Assembly (NCBI RefSeq): GCF_011947285.1
Contig: NZ_JAAOZT010000001.1
Location: 62,001-126,000, forward strand
Direction: 5' to 3'
Length of the DNA: 64,000 nt
Origin: Glaciimonas immobilis
Lineage (GTDB): Bacteria > Pseudomonadota > Gammaproteobacteria > Burkholderiales > Burkholderiaceae_D
Below the pieces are notes generated by a model, which was not told the DNA's origin, did not search any database, and saw only the letters and a program-made list of their open reading frames with translations. The position numbers were made by a program, and so were the translations under genes. Positions 18,569 through 27,800 of the stretch are shown here, piece by piece (position 1 is the stretch's first letter; each line of letters starts with the position of its first letter).

Positions 18569-19099
18569 ATGGCATGGCATCTACGCAAGGCATCTCTTGG
18601 TGCCGCTCTCTGGGCTGGTCTGATCGCGATCCTAATCAATACAGTCCTGCTACATATGGCGGATTTTATTCCGTTACAGACCGCTCACGGAGGTTTGCTC
18701 AACCTGTTAGACCTGGCTTTTGGCACAACGCTCGTAAAACTTGGCGTCGCCAGTGTGTGGCGCGTACTAGGTCTGCCGACACCGGACGGGGCCATTTTCA
18801 GGACAGGATTTCATGTCCTCGTGGGACTGGGGATGGCGATCGTGTACGCCTTTATTATTGAGCCGCGCCTGCCCGGGCCGGCTTGGGTCAAAGGGTTAAT
18901 GTATGCGCTGGCGTTGTGGTTGCTCAATACCCTATTGATCTTGCCTTTGATCGGCGAGGGGATTGCTGGTAGCAAGCATTTGAGTGATGCGGGTATGGCT
19001 TATTATGCTGCTACGCATACGGTATTTTTCGTGCTCCTGGCGTTGCTATATGCGCTGTTTTCCCCTTCTCGCGTCCAGCAGAGCTTGCGGTATCGCTGA
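18569..19099 (+). CDS. small multi-span membrane protein, unknown function
   Basis: I do not recognise the family with confidence. The frame is open from 18470, but the ATG at 18569 has a good ribosome-binding site (AGGGGA, 18557-18562), giving 176 residues. Four to five hydrophobic spans are visible: ALWAGLIAILINTVLLHMA, a region around VKLGVASVWRVLG, FHVLVGLGMAIVYAFII, MYALALWLLNTLLILPLIG and THTVFFVLLALLYALF. It lies within the block that separates pilD from pilC and is convergent with the large glycan protein gene. Confidence 0.75.
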   Translation: MAWHLRKASLGAALWAGLIAILINTVLLHMADFIPLQTAHGGLLNLLDLAFGTTLVKLGVASVWRVLGLPTPDGAIFRTGFHVLVGLGMAIVYAFIIEPRLPGPAWVKGLMYALALWLLNTLLILPLIGEGIAGSKHLSDAGMAYYAATHTVFFVLLALLYALFSPSRVQQSLRYR

Positions 19100-19198
19100 G
19101 CAGCGCCGCAGCACACGCTCGAATACGGCAGCGGCAGATACACGTAAGGGAGGGAGCTGATTCCGGTTAATTATTTCACCTAAAAACGTGTATCGGGA

Positions 19199-19228
19199 GG
19201 CTGCTGCGTCGCAATGAACGCAGCAGCC
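19199..19228. terminator. hairpin between convergent genes
   Basis: GGCTGCTGCGT (19199-19209) and ACGCAGCAGCC (19218-19228) are perfect 11-bp complements around an 8-nt loop. It lies between the convergent membrane protein gene and the 1276-residue gene. On the minus strand a TTTTT run follows only after about 12 bases, so it is a probable bidirectional terminator without a classic U-tract. Confidence 0.6.
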
Positions 19229-19336
19229 AACAACTTCGACGGCAGGCCGTCTGTAAGGGATCTCAATCGTTCCACGCTACCGGCCGAGTCACTAATTACT
19301 ACTATGTGTCGTGCCGATACCCATTTGCGGTCCGGG

Positions 19337-22300
19337 TTACTCTGCGTTTATCTGTCTTCTATATTGCCCCGCGAGTATCTCCTCTGCCGCTTTTTTCCCG
19401 GCCAGAAACGCGTGATCCGAATTGTAATACTCCCATTCGCTATAGCGTCCCGCTAACACAACGTCATGTTGCGCCAACCACGTTTTAATGGTGGCGACGT
19501 TAGCCAGACGCGCATGGTCGTAGACGACGTAAGCATAGGGAATATCCACCAGATTACTGGTCAGCAATTTATCTTCCGACGTCAGCATGCCGACTTTGAT
19601 GCAATCCGCGACGCAACGGTCGATCAGTGCCTGTCCATCTACCGGCAATGGCTTCCAGGGTGAATATGAAATCTCGCAAGTCAATCCGAATCCACCCGGC
19701 GGATTGCAAAGTGGACTGGTATTTCCCTGAACAAAGATGCGATGGAAAATTGATTCTTCCGGATAATAGACCCAGTGTTTATCCGTGATATTTTCGCGGT
19801 TAATCCCCAAATTCACACAGCGAACCGAGACGTGGCGCAGGGCCTGGGCCGCCGCCCGTACAGCGGCGGGCGCTTCCTTGCCGATCAATTTCACCAGTTC
19901 CGGTAATGGCATGGTGCTGATCAAATGGTCGTAGTGTATGCGTCGTCCGTCAGATAACGTGACGATATGTTCGCGAGGTAGTAAATGGACTATCTCCGTC
20001 GAGGTCGCCACTTCTCCTTTTATATAAGGCAGGAAGCCATTCATAAGGGCTTGAAAGCCACCCTTTAATGGATAACCAAAGCGCGCGTTCGGTCCCATAG
20101 GCCTGGCCACCGGCTCGAGTGCACCTTGAATTATTTCTTTTAAATCGGGTAGGGGCACCCGGCCGCCGAGCCATGACGTTTCCATTTCTGTTAGTGGAAC
20201 GGTCCATAGTTTTTTGTTGTATGGAATTGCAAAATGTTTAGCAATGCCCGCACCCCAGACCTTATAAATAAATTGCTCAAAATTATGCGGGTCAGTCGAC
20301 TGAACGGCGGTAGCAATTAAGGCATCCGCGCTCATGGTCCCATCGCCACAACAATCTTCAACCGGAGGCAGGATTGCGGCCTGCGCGATGCCGACACCGC
20401 CGAGAGTTCTTGGCGGTTGCGTTCCCTGCTTACCCTGTTTACCATAACGCGCCTCAATCGCCCCGAGAACACACTCTGCAATCACCGTCGGGGGCAGACC
20501 GTATAACGCGCCTTGAAACGGATAGCGCGTATGTACGCCTTTGCTGTAGACCCATGCTTCGCGATTCTGCCAGTGCAGGTTGTCGCCTAACAAAATCTTA
20601 TAAAGTTCAAGAACGTACGCATCGTTCGAGAACATGATGTGTCCTGCATGATCGAAAGTGAAACCTTCATCGTTCACGGAACGGCACCAGCCTCCGACTT
20701 CCGCATTTTTTTCAAGCAGGAGCGCGCCCTCGCCGTAATGATAAGCCGCACTTAAACCAGTAGGACCGGCTCCGACGATCACGCATGGAGAGGATTGAAG
20801 CGCCCCATTCACCGGGACGTCCTTCCGTTCTAATTTGTCGGAAAAGTAATCCTCACTCAGTCCAGAGAGTGGAACCGGCTTTTTTTCGGCGATACGTTTT
20901 TGTAAAAGGGTCCCCATTTGCGCCACAGTGTCGTCCCAGGAGGTCGCCGCTACGACTTGCCGCATCTTGGTGATCAATGCCGATTTTTGCGGTTCCGTCA
21001 GCGCGAGCGCCTGTTCGCACCCGGTAATAAAGGCGGGGATGTCGCGTGCGACGGTCACTATGGTGCCGTAAGGTTGTTCGACGTCGGCAATAGCGGTACT
21101 GACGATGGGGAGTTCCGCTGCCATGTATTCGAGCACCTTGGTAGGGCTGATATAGCGGGTCGCCTCGTTTAACGCGAACGGTAGTAAGCAGACGTCCCAA
21201 CCCGCCAAAAATTGCGGCAAAACTTTATAGGGCTGCTGCCCCATATAATGAATATTTGCACGGCGCGGCAAATTTGCGGGATCAATTTTTACCACCGGTC
21301 CCACCAACACGATCTGCCACTCAGGGTGCGTATCGGCCATCGCAGCAATCAACGCCACATCAAAGCGTTCATCAATCACACCAAAAAATCCCAGGCGCGG
21401 GTAGGGGATGTTTTCCTGCGCGGGGTGGGCGTTTGTGCGATCAAGCGCTTGCTCAAAATGGACCACATCAACGCTACTGGAAAAACAGTACGCATTGTTA
21501 TGACGCTTACGCTTTGCCTCATACAGGCTCGGTCCACCGGTGAATAATATATCCGCGATATTGAGTAGCGCGGACTCCCTCTGAAGCAATTGTTTGGGCG
21601 AATTTTTGAAACCGGATAGCTCATCCATGCAATCATAAACGACTAAACAAGGCTGAAGTTCTTGCAACAACGGCAGCGCCATTGGTGTATAGAACCACAC
21701 GATAGGCGCCTCATCAGCGCGCGCGATCTGCGCCAGCAAAGGCTTTAGTATGGGCAACTGATCATCGTGAAACCCGGCTGCTTTGATCGGCGTATGGGGG
21801 CGGTACACCGTAAGGTTGGGGGCGGCCTCCAAAACTTCCATAAAGCTTTCGCCTTCATGGAACACGGGTTCTTCGATAAATAAAATTTTGTAATGGTGTG
21901 CCAGACGCGACAGCAATTGTTGTGGCCGTTGGTAAACGAAATCCCAGCGAAGATGGCAGAACACGATGATGGTAGGCATGAAACGCTCCTTTCGCCCTGA
22001 GAGGGCATTGGTTGAGCAAAGGTTTTGAGTCAACTGTTGTGCTTGGTGAACGGCCAGTGCATACGGTTGGCACAGCACGCGGGCCAAGGGATCTGCCTGC
22101 GTCGGCGCGACATCCCATAAACCGCTGCGGTGCCAGGAACATGGATCGCTCCAATCAGGACGGTCGATAATCGGATAGATACAGATGCCACTCAGGTCGA
22201 CGCCTTTTTGCATCGCCACTGCAACCTCCTGTGCGATCTCGCGGATCCAGACACCGCGTCCGCTGCCCACGTGGCTTGTTTCCGCTAACAGCAAAGGCCG

Positions 22301-23167
22301 CTGGTAGCGCGCATACAACTCAACCAGTAATTGATGCAAAGGTATGCGACGCTGATCTGAAAGATGCCACCATAATCTTGCATTGGTACAGCTTTCCCAC
22401 TGATTGCTGTGATAATAATTGGCGCCCATTAAATCCAGATAACGTGGCGCGCCACCTAACTCCGGATCCTTGCGTCCACATAGCATGTCCCATGCGTCAA
22501 ATTGCGAAGAGCGAAGGTATCGCGCCGCGCCGCCGTCATCGTGGTTCTCTGGCGAAACGAGATGAATCAATGGATCGCAATGCAGGATGCGCGCCTGCGG
22601 AATACTTTCCCAGATAGCATCGCACCCGGCCAGCGTCGCGCGTACTAATTGCCGCTTACCTTCCTCCGGTGCGGTGTTGTGGTCAGAATTCAGGCAATAA
22701 AACATGCCAGTCGATAATCCCCAACTGGTAAAAGAAATTTCGTTGATCGGAGAAAAAACCGGCACGCCCACCGAAAACGGGGCCAGGAAGGCTGCGACAT
22801 GACGACAGAATCGTGCAAACCGCGGCACAAAATCGGGTCCATAAAGATCGATATCTGAAGGCCAACCATAATGACAAAGGGTCCAGCATATTTGCAAACC
22901 CATTTCCTGCGCCACGCGTGCGCGCGTCGCAATGGATGAAAAGTCGAATTCACCGTCACGTTCAACCAGCCGCCAACCGACGCTTTCCCGCACAGTACGA
23001 ATATCAAACTGCCGCAATAATTCATAATCTGCACGCACCCGATCTATATGTCCGGTAGAGTCGTTCATCGACACCGGCTGTTGCCCATAACTGATGTGGT
23101 CCGCACCTTCGTACCCCGCCTGCCAGAACGTGCTGTACACGGTGGACATGCAAGCCGTGTTATTCAT
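19337..23167 (-). CDS. three-domain glycan protein: glycosidase, glycosyltransferase, UDP-galactopyranose-mutase-like
   Basis: A single uninterrupted frame of 1276 residues. Residues 1-385 resemble GH1-like (clan GH-A) glycosidases, with a likely acid/base Asn142-Glu143 and nucleophile Glu296 in LLLAETS. Residues 397-760 are a GT-B glycosyltransferase starting CHLRWDFVYQRPQQLLSRL, with YISPTKVLEYMAAELPIVST as the donor-site region. Residues 794-1276 are an FAD/NAD-fold protein like UDP-galactopyranose mutase or amine oxidase (GAGPTG, 799-804; GWCRS). Related proteins are usually separate genes in one polysaccharide cluster. The sequence keeps ribosome-binding sites before Met397 (21979) and Val786 (20812), so shorter products may also be made. 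The substrate is unknown; an exopolysaccharide or glycolipid role is inference. No signal peptide is seen. Confidence 0.85.
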   Translation of the reverse strand: MNNTACMSTVYSTFWQAGYEGADHISYGQQPVSMNDSTGHIDRVRADYELLRQFDIRTVRESVGWRLVERDGEFDFSSIATRARVAQEMGLQICWTLCHYGWPSDIDLYGPDFVPRFARFCRHVAAFLAPFSVGVPVFSPINEISFTSWGLSTGMFYCLNSDHNTAPEEGKRQLVRATLAGCDAIWESIPQARILHCDPLIHLVSPENHDDGGAARYLRSSQFDAWDMLCGRKDPELGGAPRYLDLMGANYYHSNQWESCTNARLWWHLSDQRRIPLHQLLVELYARYQRPLLLAETSHVGSGRGVWIREIAQEVAVAMQKGVDLSGICIYPIIDRPDWSDPCSWHRSGLWDVAPTQADPLARVLCQPYALAVHQAQQLTQNLCSTNALSGRKERFMPTIIVFCHLRWDFVYQRPQQLLSRLAHHYKILFIEEPVFHEGESFMEVLEAAPNLTVYRPHTPIKAAGFHDDQLPILKPLLAQIARADEAPIVWFYTPMALPLLQELQPCLVVYDCMDELSGFKNSPKQLLQRESALLNIADILFTGGPSLYEAKRKRHNNAYCFSSSVDVVHFEQALDRTNAHPAQENIPYPRLGFFGVIDERFDVALIAAMADTHPEWQIVLVGPVVKIDPANLPRRANIHYMGQQPYKVLPQFLAGWDVCLLPFALNEATRYISPTKVLEYMAAELPIVSTAIADVEQPYGTIVTVARDIPAFITGCEQALALTEPQKSALITKMRQVVAATSWDDTVAQMGTLLQKRIAEKKPVPLSGLSEDYFSDKLERKDVPVNGALQSSPCVIVGAGPTGLSAAYHYGEGALLLEKNAEVGGWCRSVNDEGFTFDHAGHIMFSNDAYVLELYKILLGDNLHWQNREAWVYSKGVHTRYPFQGALYGLPPTVIAECVLGAIEARYGKQGKQGTQPPRTLGGVGIAQAAILPPVEDCCGDGTMSADALIATAVQSTDPHNFEQFIYKVWGAGIAKHFAIPYNKKLWTVPLTEMETSWLGGRVPLPDLKEIIQGALEPVARPMGPNARFGYPLKGGFQALMNGFLPYIKGEVATSTEIVHLLPREHIVTLSDGRRIHYDHLISTMPLPELVKLIGKEAPAAVRAAAQALRHVSVRCVNLGINRENITDKHWVYYPEESIFHRIFVQGNTSPLCNPPGGFGLTCEISYSPWKPLPVDGQALIDRCVADCIKVGMLTSEDKLLTSNLVDIPYAYVVYDHARLANVATIKTWLAQHDVVLAGRYSEWEYYNSDHAFLAGKKAAEEILAGQYRRQINAE
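20820..20826 (-). promoter_or_regulatory. internal ribosome-binding site at the second domain junction
   Basis: On the minus strand GGAAGGA (20826-20820) lies seven bases before a GTG codon (Val786, 20812-20810), ten residues before the mutase-like domain begins. The position exactly at a domain boundary suggests the former start of a separate gene. Use as a start today is unproven. Confidence 0.45.
21986..21992 (-). promoter_or_regulatory. internal ribosome-binding site at the first domain junction
   Basis: On the minus strand AAAGGAG (21992-21986) lies six bases before an in-frame ATG (Met397, 21979-21977). The ATG begins MPTIIVFCHLRWDFVYQRP, which is where glycosyltransferases of this type normally start. 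This is as good a Shine-Dalgarno as any in the window and implies internal initiation of an 880-residue product. Confidence 0.7.
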
Positions 23168-23577
23168 GCTGGTAATTTAAAATGCAGTTTTCAGTTGCTG
23201 TGCGCATGCTCAACCCCTTCAATAGTTGCGCCATCCCATTTAAATGCAACGTGAATTGAAGGGGCGACGAAATAAGCTTGTCTCATCATAACGAAATCGG
23301 GTAAATACACTATCAGGTAAAACCCGATGTTGGGGTAGGAATAAATGACGGGTTTAGCAAGACGCAGATACCTGCCAATGCAAAGCAGAGATTTATATTT
23401 CCGCCATGAGCCAGGTCCTTTTATTGGGTGCTCAGAAAAAAATTAAGCGCAATTAAAATTTCCTGCGGTTTGTCCATTTCCCCGGCATTATGGGAGACGT
23501 CAATAACCCAGGACGCGCATCGGTGATAACGTGACCTACCCATGGAATGTCGTTATTGCACCCAACAGGAAATAGCT
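23168..23577. other. divergent promoter region between the glycan gene and the YhaO-like gene
   Basis: About 410 bp between divergent genes. It contains the inverted repeat at 23214-23264 and no credible gene; promoters for both flanking genes are expected here. Confidence 0.6.
23214..23264. promoter_or_regulatory. interrupted stem-loop in divergent region
   Basis: CCCCTTCAAT (23214-23223) and ATTGAAGGGG (23255-23264) are exact complements; inside them GTTGC (23225-23229) pairs with GCAAC (23246-23250). It starts 47 bp upstream of the glycan gene's start and may lie in its 5' leader or form an operator. No T-run on either side. Confidence 0.5.
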
Positions 23578-24834
23578 ATGAAATTCATCCACGCCGCCGA
23601 TATCCATCTCGACAGTCCCTTGACCGGGCTTAGCGCCTACCCTGACGCGCCTGTGGAAATGCTGAGAACCGCCACAAGACGCGCATTCACCAACCTCTGT
23701 GATGAGGCTATCGATCAAAAAGTGGACTTTCTGCTGATTGCAGGGGACCTTTATGACGGTAGCTGGAAAGATTTTAATACCGGCATCTTTTTTTGTAAGC
23801 AAATGGGACGTCTCAAGAAGGTGAATATTCCGGTGTATATTTTGTACGGCAATCATGACGCTGAAAACGAAATGACTAAGACGTTACAGCTTCCAGATAA
23901 CGTGTTCACGTTTGAGGCACGCAAATGCACCACTCACCTGATACCGCATCTTAAAGTTGCTCTTCATGGCCGCAGCTTCAAGGATGCCGCAACCACTGAA
24001 AATTTAGTCACAAGTTATCCGACGCCAACGGATGGCATGTATAACATCGGTGTTTTACATACCGCGTTAGAAGGTAACTCGGCGCATCCAAATTATGCTC
24101 CTTGTACTGTCGGCGAGTTGCACGCAAAAGGCTATGATTATTGGGCTTTGGGGCACGTTCATGAATACTCTGTCATTAGCGGGGCCGCAACGATCGTTTT
24201 TCCAGGAAACCTGCAGGGCCGCCATGTCAAGGAAAGCGGACCACGCGGTGCCGTGCTGGTTACGGTCGACGGACATGGGGACTGCGTGCTTGAGCGTCTT
24301 ATTGTGGACGTTATTCGTTGGCATACTTTGATAGTTGATGTTTCCAGCTGTGTTGTGTTGGCCGATGTGGTGCGAACGGTGGGCCTGCAGCTTGAAGCGT
24401 TGGTCGCAACCAGTCCGGCGCATATTCCCTCTGCCGTGCGCATCAGCATCAATGGTCGTACGGCCGTCCATGGGGAGCTATTTGGTCTGGCCCGTCAACT
24501 TCGTACTGAAATTTTAGCGCTCGCAGCAGCTACCGACCCCGACTCTCTTTGGATCGAAAAAGTGCAGATTAATACAAGCGACCTCGACCACAACGAGAAT
24601 TTGTCCCTTCGCGGCGATGCCGTTGCTGATCTGCAAACTATTCTTGATCAGGCAGAAAATGATCCGGAATTTGTCGACGCACTGAAGGCGGACCTCATGG
24701 CTTTAATCACCAAGGCTCCGATCGAACTTCAGACCAGCGTGTCTTACTTCAAGGAAATTCGTGCCGGCGACGTGAGCCGAATACTGGCAGAGGTCAGACC
24801 AGCACTGGTGGCTTATCTGGCGAAAGCGGAGTAA
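23578..24834 (+). CDS. metallophosphoesterase, DNA repair exonuclease (SbcD/YhaO-like)
   Basis: Probable DNA nuclease subunit partnered with the ATPase encoded next. The frame opens at 23542, but ATG 23578 has AGGAAA seven bases upstream and gives the family N-terminus MKFIHAADIHLDSPL (418 residues). The calcineurin-like metal ligands are all present: D8 and H10, GDLYD (56-60), GNHD (91-94), a VLHTALEG histidine and GHVH (192-195). The C-terminal half has a capping domain similar to YhaO. Five bases separate its stop from the ATPase start, so the two are co-translated, like sbcDC and yhaON pairs. It could serve repair or defence against foreign DNA. Confidence 0.88.
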   Translation: MKFIHAADIHLDSPLTGLSAYPDAPVEMLRTATRRAFTNLCDEAIDQKVDFLLIAGDLYDGSWKDFNTGIFFCKQMGRLKKVNIPVYILYGNHDAENEMTKTLQLPDNVFTFEARKCTTHLIPHLKVALHGRSFKDAATTENLVTSYPTPTDGMYNIGVLHTALEGNSAHPNYAPCTVGELHAKGYDYWALGHVHEYSVISGAATIVFPGNLQGRHVKESGPRGAVLVTVDGHGDCVLERLIVDVIRWHTLIVDVSSCVVLADVVRTVGLQLEALVATSPAHIPSAVRISINGRTAVHGELFGLARQLRTEILALAAATDPDSLWIEKVQINTSDLDHNENLSLRGDAVADLQTILDQAENDPEFVDALKADLMALITKAPIELQTSVSYFKEIRAGDVSRILAEVRPALVAYLAKAE

Positions 24835-24839
24835 CGGAA

Positions 24840-27800
24840 ATGCGACTACATCAGCTACAACTCATCAAATACGGTAAGTTCACGGACCGCAGCGTTGACT
24901 TCCCGAAGGCTGTACACGATTTCCACTTTATCGTTGGTCCAAATGAAGCGGGCAAATCAACCTTGCGCAGTGCTATCCAGGATTTATTATTTGGTATTGC
25001 AACGCGCTCACCCTTGGCGTTCGTCCATCCTTTAAGCGATCTGCGCTTGGGAGCATCAATCTCTGAAGGTGACATGGCACTTGATTTCCATCGTGCGAAG
25101 GCGACTAAAAACACGCTTCGTACACCGCACAATGAGGCGATGACAGACACGGTACTCGTCCCTTTTCTGGGCGCGACGGACCGTAATTTTTTCGATCAGA
25201 TGTTTGGCCTGGATCACGCCAAATTGATCCAGGGAGGAAAAAGTATACTTTCGGCAGAAAACGATATCGGCCAAATTTTATTTCAATCGGCTGCCGGCAT
25301 AGCGGGGTTGGGTAAAATTCGTGATGCGCTGGTTACTGAAGCAGAAAGCCTGTGGGGGCCACGCAAGGCAGCCGATCGCGAATATTATATTGCGCAAGAA
25401 AAGCTTGACGATGCTAGTGCAATGCTAAAGGCGGCATCTATCAAGGCCAAGGCATGGGAGGAAGCAAACCGAACGGTCGACGAATTACAAACGGCATTGA
25501 GCGACGAGATTGCGTTGCACGGAAAGCTGAACGGGAATCGTAATCGGTTGGAGCGGCTGCGTCGGACAGCACCATTTTGGATCACTATCCGTGAAATGGA
25601 AAATCAACTTCGGGACTTGGGGGAGGTCATCGAAATGTCGGCGAACGCTGAAGTCCAGCTTGCGAAAGCGCTAGTGGATAAGGCTGGTGGGGAGCACCAA
25701 CTTGATTTCCGCGATAGCGAAGTCGAACGTATTTCTCTGGAACTAAAAAACGTCCCGCTCAATAACGCAGTGTTTGAATGTTCCTCAGATATAACGGACC
25801 TGAATGAAAAACGTCTCCGCTATAGTGCCTATGCAAATGATATCGGACGGCGTGAAATTGAGGTCAAGGAACTTTGGAAAGAAGTGATCCGCGTTTGCGA
25901 ACAGCTCACCTGGCCTGCGGAAACGGACGCGTTATTATTTCAGCGCATTCCGACACTTTTAGTAAGACGTGCTCTTGAGGCAAGCGCGCTAGCGCACAGC
26001 GGATTGCAGCAAGCGTTGCAAGGAGCGCAGTCAGCCGAAACCAGCAAGAAGAACGATTTATCCGATGTGATCGAGCAAATCAATGACCTCGGCAACCGGG
26101 TGGTTCCTGTTATTTTGCGCGCTGCGTTAAACACCGCACGCGCCATGGGGGAGACACAGTCTACTTCGCGCACCCACGAGACTAATTTGAGAAAGGCCTC
26201 AGCCGCGCTGGAAACATCGCTGCAGGCACTAGGATCCTGGAGGAAGACCGTTGCCCAACTGGCGGTATCGCTTTTACCCGAAAGTTCGACCATTTCCCGT
26301 CTTGAGCAGGACCGGCTGGCACTCTATACAGAGAACAAAAATGCTTCGCAACAATTAGAAGATGATGAAATCGAAGTAAAACGCATCGCATTATCGATCA
26401 CCCAATTTCAGGATTTGCACCACCCGACAACCAAAGATGACGTCACGCACGCACGTGATCAACGAAATTTATCGTGGACGGCGATTAAAAGTCGCACCGT
26501 GACAATGGACGAGGGTGGAAATTCGTTCGAGGCGGCAATGGATCATGCCGACACGATGGCCGATCATCGACTTGATCAGGTAGAGGAAAGTGCTGCATTG
26601 CAAAGTCTTCAGCATGAATTGCAGCGCGCCATTGCTAAACATACAGCCAGTACCGCCAGATTGCTGCGTGCGGAAACTTCGGCGCACCAATTCGACACTG
26701 CCTGGAACGACACAACCAATGCCGTCGGCTTGTCGGGGCTTCCGCTAGAAGCGGCCCGCGAGTGGCTGGTAAAGACTGCAAAGACCCTGGACTGCAATGT
26801 GAGTTATCAGATGGCACAAGAGGCCGCAGACGCATACCAGGCACAGACCGCCACTGCGCGACAAACCTTATTAATCGCACTTGGAACGGTAGGGGTCGTG
26901 GTCGGCGAGGATGAGCTACTCAGCACCTTATGTGCGCATGCCGAGTTATTCATCAAGGACGCAGATAACACCGCCATTCGATACGAAGGCCTTTCAATCC
27001 AATGCAAGTCAGCGACCGCAGTGTTAAAAACATTAGCTCAATCCGTCGAGGATGCTCACCATGCACTTGCACAATGGAATAGGTCCTGGCTTGCAACGCT
27101 TGATAAAGCAAGGTTGCCACCGGATAGCAATGTGGGGTCGGCCAAGGGAGCGCTTGAGCTGATCGCTGCGCTCGAAGACAAGCTGAACAGGATGCGTGAG
27201 ATTCGGGTCAATCGTATCGAGGCCATGAATGATGACCTGGCCGAATTTGACGGGCAAGCACGCAAACTTGCAGAGCAATTGGACGCAACATTGGTGTCCC
27301 AATCTGGGGCGGCCATTGCACAGGCGCTGGCGGTACGATTGCTTAAAGCACGTGAGGCGCAGAAAGATTCCGTCCGGCTCAAGACCGCATTGCGTTTAGC
27401 GCAAGAACAAGTAATCGCAGCAAAGGAAAGTATCAAGTCAGCGGATGCACAATTACAGCCCTTGCTGGAGCGAGCCCGCGTCGATACAACCGATCAGTTA
27501 GCCGATTGTATTGCCCGTTCCGCTTTAAAAAAGGTGTGTCAGAACACACTCGCCAACGCAGTCGAAAATTTTCTTGCCGGTGGCGATGGATTGACCCGAG
27601 ACCGCATAGAAGGCGAGCTTGCTGAAGTGGATATCGCCGAGATCGGGACTGAACTTACGCATATTCAAGCCGCACTTTCCTCTGCTGTAGAGCGACAGGG
27701 ATTGCTCTCTGCCGAGCATGCAAACGCTGTACGCAGTTTGGCGGAAATGACAGGGTCTGACGATGCCGCAACGGCGGAAGCCCGGCGACAAGAAGCCTTG

